The notes beneath the pieces are model-generated. The model was not told the origin of the DNA and did no database searches. It was given only the letters and a program-made list of their open reading frames with translations. Position numbers and translations under genes: made by a program. From Mesostigma viride (Eukaryota; Streptophyta; Mesostigmatophyceae; Mesostigmatales; Mesostigmataceae), in assembly GCA_009746045.1 (NCBI GenBank), contig RPFO01001021.1, positions 606,616-670,615 on the forward strand: a stretch of DNA of 64,000 bases, written 5' to 3'. Of the stretch, positions 17,306 to 29,455 are shown piece after piece. Each line of letters begins with the position of its first letter. Position 1 is the first letter of the stretch.

Positions 17306-18535
17306 CCCGCTACTAGGGCTGGGACATCCGGGTCATTTCGCGACCCGAACACGAACACGAACACCTGGGGAGAGTACCCGAACCCGAATACCGAACATGT
17401 TCGGTACATTCCCAGGTGACCCGAACACGAACACGAACATGTTCGGTACAGGTTTAGGGTGACCCGAACCCGAACCCGAACATTACCCGAATATTTTACC
17501 TAACACGAACAATTCATAACGATACACTTGTGAGTAGGATACGGGAGATTATTTTTTTCACTCATGAGTTAAAAACTCACCCCCGGACCAGAATCAGACC
17601 GGGGATCGCCGCCGCGCCTGGTTGCGAGCTACTCCAAGAATGCCGTGGACTGCCCTTGCGGCGTATCCAGACGGGAAGTCTGCGTAACCAGCGTAAACCA
17701 GACTCCAGCCTCAACTCACGTCGGTAGGTGTACTACAAAAGGTGTAATGTAGCCATGCCGTAAGTACAGGTAAAAGCTGTTAAAACCCTATGCCAGAGAC
17801 AGCTGCTGACAAAGTTACAGTGCAGCGGGCACCCCCGGCAGCCATAGCGGGAGGGATATTCCGGAAATTAACGGGGGCGGCAAGGATGTTTATTAAACGC
17901 AGATTGACGCTTGCATATCTTGTTGCTAAGAGTATGACAAGGTAGCGTTACCTGCAATCCAATAAATGAGGCATTGTAGCGTGGATTTTCTCCAGAGCTT
18001 TACCGTGTTTGTCGTGGCAGAATGTTCCAATGCAGTAGATCAAGTGACGCCATTACTATCGATTGTTCCTTCGCATTGCTGCATCTGCCAATTCATTTTC
18101 ACTTAAAAGATTGATATTGCCTTGTTATGTCGCCAGGCGGACCGATATCCAGGCGACTTACGGGCGACTCTGCTCGCCATAAACAAGTGTAAGATGCAAC
18201 TGGCGAGCGGGGTCGCTGGCAACAGTTGTAACATACAACTGGCGAGCGGGGTTGCTGGTGTTATTTTCTTTCCTGCGAGCTGTCTTGACTCTTCCGCGTT
18301 GTCCATCGTTGGTCGATGAATGTAGGAGCGCGCGTAAAACCGGACTTGCTTTGGGTCAGGTCCCGATGGTGCGTTGGTGAGCGAGAGCCCATCAAGCACG
18401 CGTTAGTGTTGGTTATGGTTGCATACTTGTGTTGATGATGTTACTGTTCGCTCCTGGGCAGTCATTGCCGCCATGGCCATTGCGGCTGTCCTTGTGCTGT
18501 CTTGGCTGTCCTTGCTGTCATGGCTTTCAGCTTTC

Positions 18536-19015
18536 ATGGCTGTCATGGCTGTCATGGCTGTCATGGCTGTCATGGCTGTCATGGCTGTCATGGCTGTCAT
18601 GGCTGTCATGGCTGTCATGGCTGTCATGGCTGTCATGGCTGTCATGGCTGTCATGGCTGTCATGGCTGTCATGGCTGTCATGGCTGTCATGGCTGTCCTT
18701 GCTGTCATGGCTTTCAGCTTTCATGGCTGTCATGGCTGTCATGGCTGTCATGGCTGTCATGGCTGTCAGCTTTCATGGCTGTCCTTGCTGTCCTTGCTGT
18801 CATGGCTGTCATGGTTGTCATGGCTGTCATGGCTGTCATGGCTGTCATGGCTGTCATGGCTGTCATGGCTGTCATGGCTGTCATGGCTGTCATGGCTGTC
18901 ATGGCCATTGCGGCTGTCCTTGTGCTGTCTTGGCTGTCCTTGCTGTCATGGCTTTCAGCTTTCATGGCTGTCCTTGCTGTCTTGGCTGTCATGGCTGTCA
19001 TGACTGCCATGACTC
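18536..19015 (+). repeat. (GGCTGTCAT)n 9-bp array
   Basis: Tandem GGCTGTCAT is interrupted by GGCTTTCAGCTTTCAT and GGCTGTCCTTGCTGT variants, plus two longer inserts with GCCATTGCGGCTGTCCTTGT. Nine is a multiple of three, so every frame stays open on both strands (for example MAVMAV and HGCHGC). There is no evidence of translation. Confidence 0.9.
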
Positions 19016-20120
19016 CCTTTGTTGTCGCCACAAGGAGGTCATTGCATGCATTAAGACTGACTAAGCGGCTTGCATCGCTGACTTGTGCCTACTTGTTTTT
19101 CTGGGTTATTTGCATAGCTGTATTGCTTGCATTGGTGGCTGTCTTTGATTGTTTGCCTTGCTGGCGCAAGTTATTGATGGAACCTAAGCCTCGGTTGAGA
19201 GGTCACGGAGCACTCAAGTGCTGTACAGAATGTGGGGCGATTTTTGGCAGGTAACCACCCAACATTTTCCGAATCCAACCCTAGCCTTTGAACACCTGAG
19301 CAGGCCCCACCCGCAGCCTCAGCTAGGTATCTACTATCTAGGGATTGGCAGATTGGGGGTGTGATATCATCACTGTGGTAGGTGTTTGCTGTGCTTGCTG
19401 CATGTTTGCTGGCTTGCGTTGGCATGTCGGTGGCTTGATGGCTTTCTTGCAGGCATCATGTGCATCTCTCACGTTGCTGATGTGAACAGCCATGTCTGTG
19501 CTACATTCGGTTCACAAGTGATGTTCTGTGTTTCCATTACCTTGGCCACAGCTGAGCTGATGGTGCTGCGCGCCAATAACTAGCTAGCCTGACGGCCAGC
19601 ATATAAAAGTCACATGTGCTGCCTACCTCAATCCTGAACTGGCTGGCTGCATTAGAGTGTGACCATGTAATTCACTTTGTTGGAATAATGCCATGTATCT
19701 GTGGGTTTCTCGCCCTTACTCTGTATACAACTTTTTCAAGACATCTTCTTCAAGACATCTTCTTCAAGACAACCAAGTGCACACCCAAATGCTAGGCTGT
19801 TTTATTGTTGTACTTTTTATTGTTGTAGTTGATGTCCCAAGAACATAGTAATACTGCGACATACCATCTGCATATCCCATGGAGAAGTCCGCATTGCCTG
19901 TATGCCTGATTCTCCCCCCCGCCAGTTCCGGTAGAGATCCACTACATGCATTGCCCTTGTGAAGCATGTATCAAGAGTACCCATCATAGCTGTGCATATG
20001 AAGTGAGACAACTATGCTCGCAGATGGTGCACGTAATCTTAGTTCCATTTTGTTCACGTGACTTATGTGAGACACACCACTTAAACAAAACAAGGCTACA
20101 CATTAATTTCCATCTCCATG
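19016..20120. other. non-coding spacer inside the long-inverted-repeat element
   Basis: Low-complexity steps such as TTCTTCAAGACATC (three times near 19734-19770) are present. No gene, RNA or transposase motif is recognised. Confidence 0.4.
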
Positions 20121-20129
20121 CTTTCCATC

Positions 20130-20370
20130 CTGTGGGGAAGCGCCCGCGTGTGCAAACCCGCGGGAGGCACGCCAGACAGCTCCCCTAGGGCAGCGTGATG
20201 CTGTATAGATAGATGTTGTAGTTAGTAATGCTGTTAGATAGATGTCGTAGGTGGCTGATGTAGATAGCTTAGACCGGTAGGACTGTTTGCACCCACCCAT
20301 CCATCCATCGGGTTAATGCTCCGTGACTCCCCAACGGGAGCACGAGTCTAATTAATTAATTAATTAATTC
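20130..20370 (+). repeat. retroelement 3' end: CATC stub, then stem-loop and TTAA tail
   Basis: GATAGCTTAGACCGGTAGGA leads to GCACCCACCCATCCATCCAT (short CATC tail). Then come CGGGTTAATGCTCCGTGACT, CCCCAACGGGAGCACGAG and (TTAA)n. Two retroelement tails are thus stacked. Just upstream, the block GTGTGCAAACCCGCGGGAGG at 20148-20167 is an inverted relative of 55695-55740. Confidence 0.65.
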
Positions 20371-20637
20371 CATCTCCGTGCATTCTTTATTCCATTTTGG
20401 TTTTTGTTATAATTATTACTCTTTACTTTGTCTTTATTTATTATTGTTCGTATGACTACCATTTACGTTAAATCTTTTCTTTTTTCTTTCTTTCCTTTTC
20501 CTTTTTCTTTTTCCCTCTGTAATGTATACTCCTTACTTCTTATTTTAGCCCCTTCGTGTATTCTGATCCCTTCGTGTATGTGCGTATGTGTTCCCTCTTT
20601 TCCTTCTTAGTTTTGGTTGTTTTTGTTGCTGCTGGTG

Positions 20638-20690
20638 GCGTGTGTGTGTGTGTGTGTGTATGTGTGTGTGTGCATGTGTGTGTGTGTTTT
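20638..20690 (+). repeat. (GT)n microsatellite
   Basis: GT dinucleotides are interrupted by TATG and CATG. They follow a T-rich and TTTC-rich stretch (20385-20635). Nothing coding is recognised from 20371 to 21040. Confidence 0.8.
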
Positions 20691-21039
20691 CCCCATCAAC
20701 ATTTCTCGCTACCCTCTGTCTAGCTCCCTCCATGCAGGTCTTCCTAGAGATAGCCACGCGGCTTCCGCGGCCTTCGCGTCTTTCCTATCAGACAACTACC
20801 CTAGTCCTTCCACGGCGTTGGATCGCCATGCGTCCAGGCATAGTTGTCTCACTTCATATTCATCATCCTGAACGACTCGAAAACGCGGAAAAGATAACGG
20901 CAGGCTCGAGCTACCATGGACCGGATTCTCCCGATTTCTGGCCTGCGCTGGTTGTCCTCCTTGATCTTTTCACGTTCGTGCTCTCTCAACCCTACCAAGT
21001 AGAATCCCTATCAACCCTACCCCTCCCTCCCATACAATA

Positions 21040-21418
21040 ATGGAGACAACTATTCCTGGATGCGTGAGATTAGTCGTTACAGATTTACAGTTGCAGTTAC
21101 CTCAATGCTTGCTGCCAGCCACATGTTGTTGGAGTGAAATTCTGCAAGTTCAGACCATGTGCATGCCAGGTACCTACGGAGTGTGGATACAAGACATTAC
21201 ACACAGCGATGGGTTGCATGCATGTGCATCTTGCTTGGGCTGGCCACTTGCTAAGGACAGCAAGTATTTGCATGTCCAGCCCGTCTGCACTGCCTGTACT
21301 ACGTTACAAAGAACAAGTGTCCGGCATGCACCTGCGTGCGCATTGCCAAACGCCCTAGCCCACTTGCCCTCGAGCATCTTGAACTGGCACTCACCGAGTT
21401 CCCCTGGCAATTGCCAAG
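21040..21418. other. unassigned sequence before the CCACGACAG array
   Basis: An ATG-initiated frame is open from 21040 and runs into the repeat, but composition and context give no support for a gene. No known domain can be read. Confidence 0.3.
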
Positions 21419-21930
21419 ACGGCCATGACAGCCATGACAGCCACGACAGCCACGACAGCCACGACAGCCACGACAGCCGACAGCCACGACAGCCACGACA
21501 GCCACGACAGCCACGACAGCCACGACAGCCACGACAGCCACGACAGCCACGACAGCCACGACAGCCACGACAGCCACGACAGCCACGACAGCCACGACAG
21601 CCACGACAGCCACGACAGCCACGACAGCCACGACAGCCACGACAGCCACGACAGCCACGACAGCCACGACAGCCACGACAGCCACGACAGCCACGACAGC
21701 CACGACAGCCACGACAGCCACGACAGCCACGACAGCCACGACAGCCACGACAGCCACGACAGCCACGACAGCCACGACAGCCACGACAGCCACGACAGCC
21801 ACGACAGCCACGACAGCCACGACAGCCACGACAGCCACGACAGCCACGACAGCCACGACAGCCACGACAGCCACGACAGCCACGACAGCCACGACAGCCA
21901 CGACAGCCACGACAGCCACGACAGCCATGA
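21419..21930 (+). repeat. (CCACGACAG)n 9-bp array, inverted relative of 18536-19015
   Basis: About fifty units of CCACGACAG, which is CTGTCGTGG on the other strand. This is one substitution (T to C) from the GGCTGTCAT unit of the left array. The two arrays occupy mirror positions within the long-inverted-repeat element. All six frames are open here. Confidence 0.92.
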
Positions 21931-24069
21931 CGGCCATGGCAGCAGTTTGGCATGACAACCATGGTGTAAGCAGTGGGCATGAGGTGCAGCTGTTGGGTAG
22001 GGTGGGGAGTCATGACCATGGGATATGGGAGCTTGTTACATTGGTTGGTTGCTTTGGTGCGGTCTTGTGCGTGCATGACAACATGAGCGTGCGTGTACGT
22101 ATACAAATGTTTATGGGAACAAGCAATACACGCCAACCAGCCGGCCGGCCACCCAGCAACCAAAAGCAAGGAAGCAAGCGTGGAAGCAGGATGTATACAT
22201 GCAACGAGTTCACTAAGGGAACGATGATGTGCTAGATATTACCTGCTGTCATATTAGTCTCTTTCTGAAGGACGAATCCTGCTTTTCTCAGTTAGCAACA
22301 TGCAGCATCCCGGCACCACAACCCTAGTAACATTAGCAAAGAGAAAGCAATGTCACATTAGTCACCTTGATCTCAACATGACTCCCGGGCTCTAAGAAGA
22401 AATGCTAGTAACCGTAATCGCCAACCATACAGGCGTATCCGGTCTGGGAAAATTGCAGGCAACACTATTGATACGACTGCCAACCAATGTCTTCATCAGA
22501 GAAACAGACTACATGATTTATCGTGTTGAGCAAGCATAAGAACAGGTATTGACAATACTGCTGCTATTCTGCCCCGGCTGCTGGCAAGAGCTCTGCCAAA
22601 ACCAAACGCAAAAGCTTACCAATGTCATACCATGATACTGTCCTTCAGACAGTACGCGCTTGAGGACCACCGCCAACGCCAAGGCATCACGTTGGGGCTC
22701 TGCAGTCAAACGAAAGTGTCAGGTGAAGCGCTGCTGGTGATAGAAGCAAATACGCTGCCCCAAACCAGCAAGTATGAATAAGCCATGAAGTGTTCTATAC
22801 CTGGGGAACGGTCACTGACATGCCGGGCGGGATAAGTATGGAGAAGTTGTGCATTCCAGCGCTTGAGGAAAACGGAAAATGGCTGCCAACGGTATGACTG
22901 TAGCATCACGGCACCAAAAGTGGCCACAGTCTAGCTGAACACATGCTGGCAATAAGGCAGGTTCATGATCATAATAATTATAAACAATAAGCACGCCTGC
23001 TTGGTGGGCTCTCGCTCGACAACGCACCATCGGGACCTGACCCCAAGCAAGTCCGGTTTAATTAATGCGTGCTCCTACATTTATGATCGCGAGCAAAGTC
23101 GCCCGTAACTCGCTTGGATATCGGTCTACCTGGCGACATAACAAGGCAATATCAATCTTTTAAGTGAAAAACAATTGGCAGATGCAGCAATGCAAAGGAA
23201 CATCGATAGTAATGGCGTCACTTGATCTACTGCATTGGAACATTCTGCCACGACAAACACGGTAAAGCTCTGGAGAAAATCCACGCTACAATGCCTCATT
23301 TATTGGATTGCAGGTAACGCTACCTTGTACGTTAAATATAATCAATCTACGTTTAATAAACATCCATGCCGCCCCCGTCAATTGCCGGACTATCGTTCCC
23401 GCTATGGCTGCCGGGGGTGCCCGCTGCACTGTAACTTAGTCAGCAGCTGTCTCTGGCATGGGGTTTTAACAGCTTTTACCTGTACTTACGGCATGCTGGA
23501 GTCTGGTTTACGCTGGTTACGCAGACTTCCCGTCTGGATACGCCGCTAGGGCAGTCCACGGCCTGCTTGGAGTAGCTCGCAACCAGGCGCGGCGACGATC
23601 CCCGGTCTGATTCTGGTCCGGGGGTGAGTTTTTAACTCATGAGTGTGCGAGCCAGAACCCTAGGATACGGACACCATCGAGGACAATTGAACTGTCACAA
23701 AAGAAAGCAAAATGCCAGCTGTCGTCTGAACTTCTGAAACCGATAGAAATAGACCTTCGTACTTTGTTATCTCGTTCATTGGCTGGCACTCAAATGTCGA
23801 ATGATAAGTGAAAAGTTCTGCGGTTTGGTACTGAAAAATTCGGCTGAAAACAATAACAACAACCGAAAAGTATGTAAATGTTCGGTACCGGGTCAGAGGG
23901 GAAGCTCCTATTCGGGCCAGGATGAAGAAAACTCTTGTGCGGGGACGAGTGCGGAGGTCCGGCGCATTACCGCACTTGCAGTTTCAGCACCCAACAAAGC
24001 GCTGCGCCGACGAGGAGCATTGCGCGCCAGCTACGGCCCTACGCGCCTGTGTCCATGTTTGGCGCGAGC

Positions 24070-25265
24070 TTTGGCGCGTAAATTAAAAACAGCTGTGACA
24101 GGTTTACCTAGATCACAAATTTCACAAGTTGGAGCGACGAGTCACGAGTCACGACCATGGAGGACATCGTTGAATTGTGATGCTACTAGCCAGACTCGAG
24201 CTCGCTGGCACTCAAGTTCGTGGCACCCTCTACATTTATTCCTCTTTACGCTTCTTGTAACTAGATGACTGGTTTACCGGTGTGTGCAACATCTGAATCG
24301 GCACGACGAAAAGGCGAAATATGTTGTAATTAAGATCAGTTCCTGGAATAAACTTGTAAGCTGCGCAGGGGCGGGTAGGTTTGCTATGTGCGACCGTCAT
24401 CTTTTGCTTTCAAATTCCTGTTCGCCTTTCGTGCTCGACGCGGGGGGGGAGCCGGCTGTTGACATCCACTGCAACAACGAGCTCATGATTCGCAGATTTC
24501 ATGGCCGCGCCGGCCCGTCCCGGCAGCATTTAATTTGCTGCTTGAACAGCAGCAGGCAGGGTGTGCTGGTGGCCCTTCTCGCGATTTCCCTAGCGGTTGG
24601 TCAACGGCATCGTTTGGATGTCTGCCTTAGGTGAGGCGTTGCGCCCACAAAACCTTTATTTGGGTTCCTGTTCAAGTGGCGCATAATAACATGAAGACTT
24701 GTTTCGCCTTGCTGAACAACCCCACTTGCCAGCCCGTACTCGTCATCACATTCCTCGCCCGGCATAGCATGTGCGTTGAGAAGACGCAGCCTTATCGGCC
24801 CGTTCCCGATGTTCACATTATGAGCCGAAGTTATTACAGCCCCTGCGCCTAGTGTCACTGCAATGTGAACTAATGATTCCTTTCCGCTTTTGTGATCGTA
24901 ACCCGCTTATCAGAATCAGGCGGTGTTCTTCTCGTTGTAGGGCATGTGGTGATGCATAAGTGTGCGGGGGTGCCTGCGGTCTGCCATCCAAAATGTCTTC
25001 TTGTTGTGACTTTTAACCCCCGTAACTAGAAAAAAGTAACGCGGGTAATTATTAGAGAGCTTACTTACTACCTTATTTTCTAGATTCCAGTATTTTTGCT
25101 GGAGATTTTAGCGCCATGCCATGGGGCTTGGTGGCGCATGTGTGTAGAGAAAGGGCAGTGGCCGGTTAATAAGCCTGCAACCAGGGGATGCACTCGAGAT
25201 GTTCGGCACAACCCCGCTGTACTCGGTCAATAGCGTGCTGTTAACAAGCACTCGACCCTAAGAAT
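24070..25265. other. interior of the hAT-type unit, no gene seen
   Basis: Several short frames occur, none with a recognisable motif. I looked for hAT transposase hallmarks (a BED finger, or a C-terminal dimerisation region) and saw none. Confidence 0.4.
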
Positions 25266-25267
25266 CT

Positions 25268-25830
25268 GGAGGCTGAGCTCCCTCCTCCCTCCCTCCCGCC
25301 CTCCCTCCCTCCCTCCCTCCTCCCTCCCTCCCTCCCTCCCTCCCTCCCTCCCTCCCTCCCTCCCTCCCTCCCTCCCTCCCTCCCTCCTCCCTCCCTCCCT
25401 CCCTCCCTCCCTCCCTCCTCCCTCCCTCCTCCTCCCTCCCTCCCTCCCCCTCCCTCCTCCCTCCCTCCCTCCCTCCCTCCCTCCCTCCCTCCCTCCTCTC
25501 CTCCCTCCCTCCCTCCCTCCCTCCCTCTCCCTCCCTCCCTCCCTCCCTCCCTCCCTCCCTCCCTCCCTCCCTCCTCCCTCCCTCCCTCCCTCCCTCCCTC
25601 CCTCCTCCCTCCCTCCCTCCCTCCCTCCCTCCCTCCCTCCCTCCCTCCCTCCCTCCCTCCTCCCTCCCTCCCTCCCTCCCTCCTCCCTCCCTCCCTCCCT
25701 CCCTCCCTCCCTCCCTCCTCCCTCCCTCCCTCCCTCCCTCCCTCCCTCCCTCCCTCCCTCCCTCCTCCCTCCCTCCCTCCCTCCCTCCCCCTCCCTCCCC
25801 TCCTCCCTCCCTCCCTCCTCCCTCCCAAGT
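25268..25830 (+). repeat. (CCCT)n array with frequent 3-bp CCT steps
   Basis: CCTCCCTCCC units with irregular CTCCTCCC phase breaks, giving a purely polypyrimidine plus strand of about 560 bp. Minus-strand open frames (GGREGGRE) are artefacts. Polypurine/polypyrimidine mirror tracts like this can form triplexes. Confidence 0.93.
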
Positions 25831-26656
25831 TTTCTTTTTGCGTGTACATTTGCATGCAAGTTAACAGAATAGGCAAAAAGAAAGAAGCATGTTTCGCCCA
25901 TAGCTTGACATTCCTTTGTATGCGTGCATGTGTGTGTGCACACGCATGTTGGTCATTTCTAGGTTGATTTTTTGCCCTCCTTGCATGTCTGATTGTGTGG
26001 ACACAGACAGCGGACATCTCAGCATTGGCCATCATCCGAGGTTCCAGTCCTGATTATTCATGCCGGCGTTGACTAGGCATGCGGGCCGACACTGCTACAA
26101 ATCCGTGAGAGTCCAGCAGTTGGTGGAGCTTGGAGCTATAAACTGAAGAGCTAACTGACCAAACACCTGCCTTTATGTCGATCACGTTGCCCAGGCTTGT
26201 TAGCTATGGTGGCTTCATGTCATGTGTATTGTAGGTAGTAGTGTTCCATGTGCTAGCTAATGATCTAGGTTATGCAGCTCTCCATGTTCTTATCCCTCCA
26301 TATTTGGCCTTACCGCTCTACAGTCGGTGTGGGCTCCCCATGTTACCAAATTTGGTAAGCATAGTGATTCGGGCCGTGGTACCTGCAACCCTGTCACTAG
26401 AAACTGAGTGGATAATGAAGCATGAGGTATGACTAATTGATTATTTGATTAACGTGAGTATATTAATTAATGAATAAGTAAGCAAGTAATTAATTAGTGT
26501 ATGAAGTAATGAATGTCCATACACGTACTACACGTAATGGATGAATGAATGTCACCTAGACTGCGTCACGGGTATGGAAAGGGGATGGGGCTACAGTTTG
26601 AGTGGATATAACTCACAAAATTATTGGGACAGCACAACCTGCCCTATTTTGATTAA

Positions 26657-26720
26657 TTAATTAAACTTGATCGACATGATCAAGTTTAATTAAATGCGGT
26701 TATGATCGACATAACCGCAT
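26657..26720. other. two adjacent perfect stem-loops
   Basis: TTAATTAAACTTGATC pairs with GATCAAGTTTAATTAA around GACAT (26657-26693). Next to it, ATGCGGTTAT pairs with ATAACCGCAT around GATCGAC (26694-26720). They share the GATCGAC/ATCGACAT loop region. Confidence 0.8.
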
Positions 26721-26734
26721 CAATCACGCATTAA

Positions 26735-26790
26735 ATTAAATTATAACATGACTCCGTTGGGAGATCGTGTAGCATGTATTCCCTTCCCCA
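26735..26790 (-). repeat. retroelement 3' stem-loop, minus strand
   Basis: AACATGACTCCGTTGGGAGA, then TCGTGTAGCAT, is the reverse complement of the LINE 3' hairpin found at 9990 and 27725. The tail AATTTAATTTAA-like sequence lies to its left. Confidence 0.65.
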
Positions 26791-27525
26791 GCGAGCAGGC
26801 TGAGAAGGCAGATGCTCAGCAGATGGTCAAGGACCTGCGCAGCTGCCAGCAGAAGCACGACACATCACCTAAAAACGGCCTTTTTTGTTACATGGGGTCA
26901 TATCTCCCACACATATAGTCAGATCGGGGTGCCTTTCTGGACTTAAGGTCCCCCTAGGACCCTGTTCACATCACATAAATTGGGGGGCCAACTGACCTAT
27001 TTTTAGCATCAAACCGTGACGTGGAAAAGTGCAAAAAACGATGTTTTCCAGGCATAAGGAGGCATAGCAGCCACACACAAGTAGTAAATGTAGTCCAATT
27101 CAGCTGGAAATGGTCATGCTTATTAATTTATATCCAAAGACAAAAAACGCCCTTAAGTATGCAATGTAGGACCAAACTATGTGCTATAATTCTGGCATAC
27201 ATGAGCCAAAACACCGTTTTAGTGCATTATTTGCCCCTGAAGTCCTCCTGGGGGGGGGGGCAATCACGAATGCACATGAGCATAAATCTCTGTGATCAGT
27301 GGGTGGTGGGGTATGGGTTGTGTGGTACGGGTCGGCAACACAGATTCAAGTAGGGGCAACATTTTTAATTTGCACGTAGCCATGCACGTGATGATTAATT
27401 AATTGATTCAGCTAGGTGTCATGTGTGCATGTTAGCACAGCATGCTCATGAGGTCACTAGCCAGCACATGTAATTATTGTTTTGTTTAGTTATCAAGACC
27501 CAAATTTATGTATGCTCTTGCTTGA
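26791..27525. other. no gene seen
   Basis: A short poly-G run lies at 27250-27260. I recognise nothing else. Confidence 0.35.
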
Positions 27526-27529
27526 ACTT

Positions 27530-27795
27530 TATGCAGAACAAGAAGAGGTGGAAGAGGATTGTCCAGGCTCACACGCCAGCCCCTGTGGGCAAGCCCCCAT
27601 CCCCCAAGAGGAAGGGGCACTTTGCTGAGTAGAGTAGCTAGGGTTTTCTAGATTAGATTAGCTTAGAGTTAGATTAGCTCGGTTTCGCGGCTTTGCCCAC
27701 CTCCATCCATCCAGCAAGGAATATGTGCTACATGATATCCCAACGGAGTCATGTTATCAAGGAGACAACAAAATGTTATAATTTAATTTAATTTA
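27530..27795 (+). pseudogene. LINE ORF2 C-terminal tail plus 3' UTR and stem-loop
   Basis: ATGCAGAACAAGAAGAGGTG opens a stretch read MQNKKRWKRIVQAHTPAPVG, then KPPSPKRKGHFAE and a stop at about 27632. It is nearly the same as the tail of the ORF2 copy ending at 9905. The 3' UTR ends at ATGTGCTACATGATATCCCA, ACGGAG..CATGT and a (TTTAA)n tail. This is a very short, 5'-truncated insertion inside the hAT-type unit. Confidence 0.65.
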
Positions 27796-27799
27796 ATTA

Positions 27800-29455
27800 T
27801 TTATGCTCGAGTGACGCATTCACTAAATTCACCTAGTTTCATCCCATGGCTGCTATGGTTGGGGGCGGTCACCGCACATTCATTAACAGGCTTTACAAAG
27901 GGTACTAATTGGTTTTCAATTATTTATTTCACTTAGATTGCGTCACGCGGGCATAAGTCCTCAGTGGGACTTGGGAATAAAGGGGCCTACATGATGGCCA
28001 CACATGAAGCATGTGCAACAAATACACTTGAGGGTGAGATGACAGGTGTACAATAGTCTTAGATGAGTGTAGAATAGTCTGAGCACAATGTAAACCCATA
28101 GCGATCATTTAGCGACCATGAGTGCGACCATGAGTGTGAGCCCACCCTGAATGCACCAATTCTTTAACAACAACTACGGTATAACAATTGCCCCGAAATG
28201 GCTAGCAATATCAAGCGAAGCTACCTGACCGGTCCCAAACAGGCGTGGGGGTCATTGACACACACAACTCGGCCGGGTCAATCCTGCACATGGCTACGGC
28301 CGGCATGTCGAACTTGTAACCAATTAGGCCTGAATTAAAGGCTCAGCCTAGCAATTACCTCACCATGGACCACCATTTCTAGGCGTGACATGTGGCAACA
28401 AAGTTGCATGCACATACTATAGAAGGCACATAAATGGTGTTCATCTCGTTGTATAATGGTCTACATTTTTGTATATACTGCCATCCTAGCATCACGGGCC
28501 GCATGTCCCAAAAGCCAATCGCGAGATGTAGTAGCAATGTACACTATTTCAATCCACTAAAAGTATTACCCTAACACACGTACGCACAAAGCATTACAAC
28601 AAATGACACATCACTACCATTATCACATGCGACACATTATGCTATACATGAAATCCTTCACTTTCACTCACGAGATATACAACCAAGTTGATATGCAGAA
28701 AGCCATATAGGAAAGGCACGCATTGTTGCAGCGTTCTGTTGCCTTTCCCGACAATTTCATAAGATGCTTTCTTGGAAATTTACAGCGACGTATGAGCAGG
28801 CAAGGCATGGTAAGCATAGAAGACGAGAGATGGAAGCAGGGTCGGGTTGTGTGGGTGGGTGGGTGGGGGTTGGGGGGAGGCATAAGGCAGGATGGTCGAT
28901 CAGGAGGGGAGGGAGAAAGTGGGGCTGGTATGACCCAGCGCTTTCAGACGAGAAAACGCCCGTTCTCAGGTAAGCGTACATCCATAATGTCTTCCGTCAT
29001 TAGTCGACCACGCCCAACGGGTTTCAGGAGGGGAAAAAAGCTTAGCCTGCTTTTATTGTGACTAGCAAAGACCAGGCTTGACAATACTCTTTAAGCTTAC
29101 AGGTATGAATCCCAGGGACGTAAAAGGTTCGTCGTCTCAACTTACCTTCGGACCTTACGACCAATTATACCTTGGGCAAACATCCAAATGCCTTTTGTAA
29201 GACCGGCGCGACCCATGCAAGGAGTAATAGCGGTATTAGGACGAGACCATAGCAACACTAGCTAAAGGCCTAAATATTAGAACACACCCGGCACTCAAGT
29301 CTGCACTACGTTTCCGTGGCCATACTAATAAAGGGCGGGCTAGCTTGACTTCGCGTTCCCTAACACTGCACCCGGTAATTCCTTTTCTCAGAGAAATAAT
29401 TCCTCAATCTGCAGGTAGTCACAGTGAAGTGCCTTTGTGCGTAAGTCCCGCATGC
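27800..29455. other. interior of the hAT-type unit, no gene seen
   Basis: Contains short GT/GGGT runs near 28850-28880 and scattered open frames below 115 codons with no recognisable motif. Confidence 0.35.

Larger units (their letters stand above)
17545..23661. mobile_element. 6.1-kb long-inverted-repeat, MULE-like element inside the hAT unit
   Basis: Inverted arms of roughly 650-840 bp (17558-18400 and 22985-23648) start with CACTCATGAGTTAAAAACTC and share CCGGACCAGAATCAGACCGG. They end near GGACTTGCTTGGGGTCAGG-like sequence. The direct repeat AGGATACGG (17536-17544 and 23662-23670) would be a 9-bp target duplication. Long TIRs plus a 9-bp TSD fit Mutator-like or foldback elements. The arms enclose inverted 9-bp arrays (18536-19015 and 21419-21930). 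No transposase was recognised. The outermost 13-14 bp of the two ends do not match each other well, which weakens the family call. Confidence 0.65.

Noticed and set aside
18419-19254. Three plus-strand frames of 194-250 codons (MAV, HGC, SWL repeats)
   Set aside because: A 9-bp array keeps all frames open; no start context, introns or conserved flanks.
20130-20175. tRNA-like or SINE B-box reading of CGCGTGTGCAAACCCGCGGG
   Set aside because: The match to a B box is poor and no A box is seen; the block is explained as part of a dispersed repeat that recurs at 55695-55740.
21040-22169. Frames of 296 and 331 codons on opposite strands across the CCACGACAG array
   Set aside because: Same effect of a unit length divisible by three; flanking codons show no known domain.
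25227-26035. Minus-strand Gly/Arg/Glu-rich frames
   Set aside because: These translate the CCCT array in whatever frame the 3-bp slips allow.
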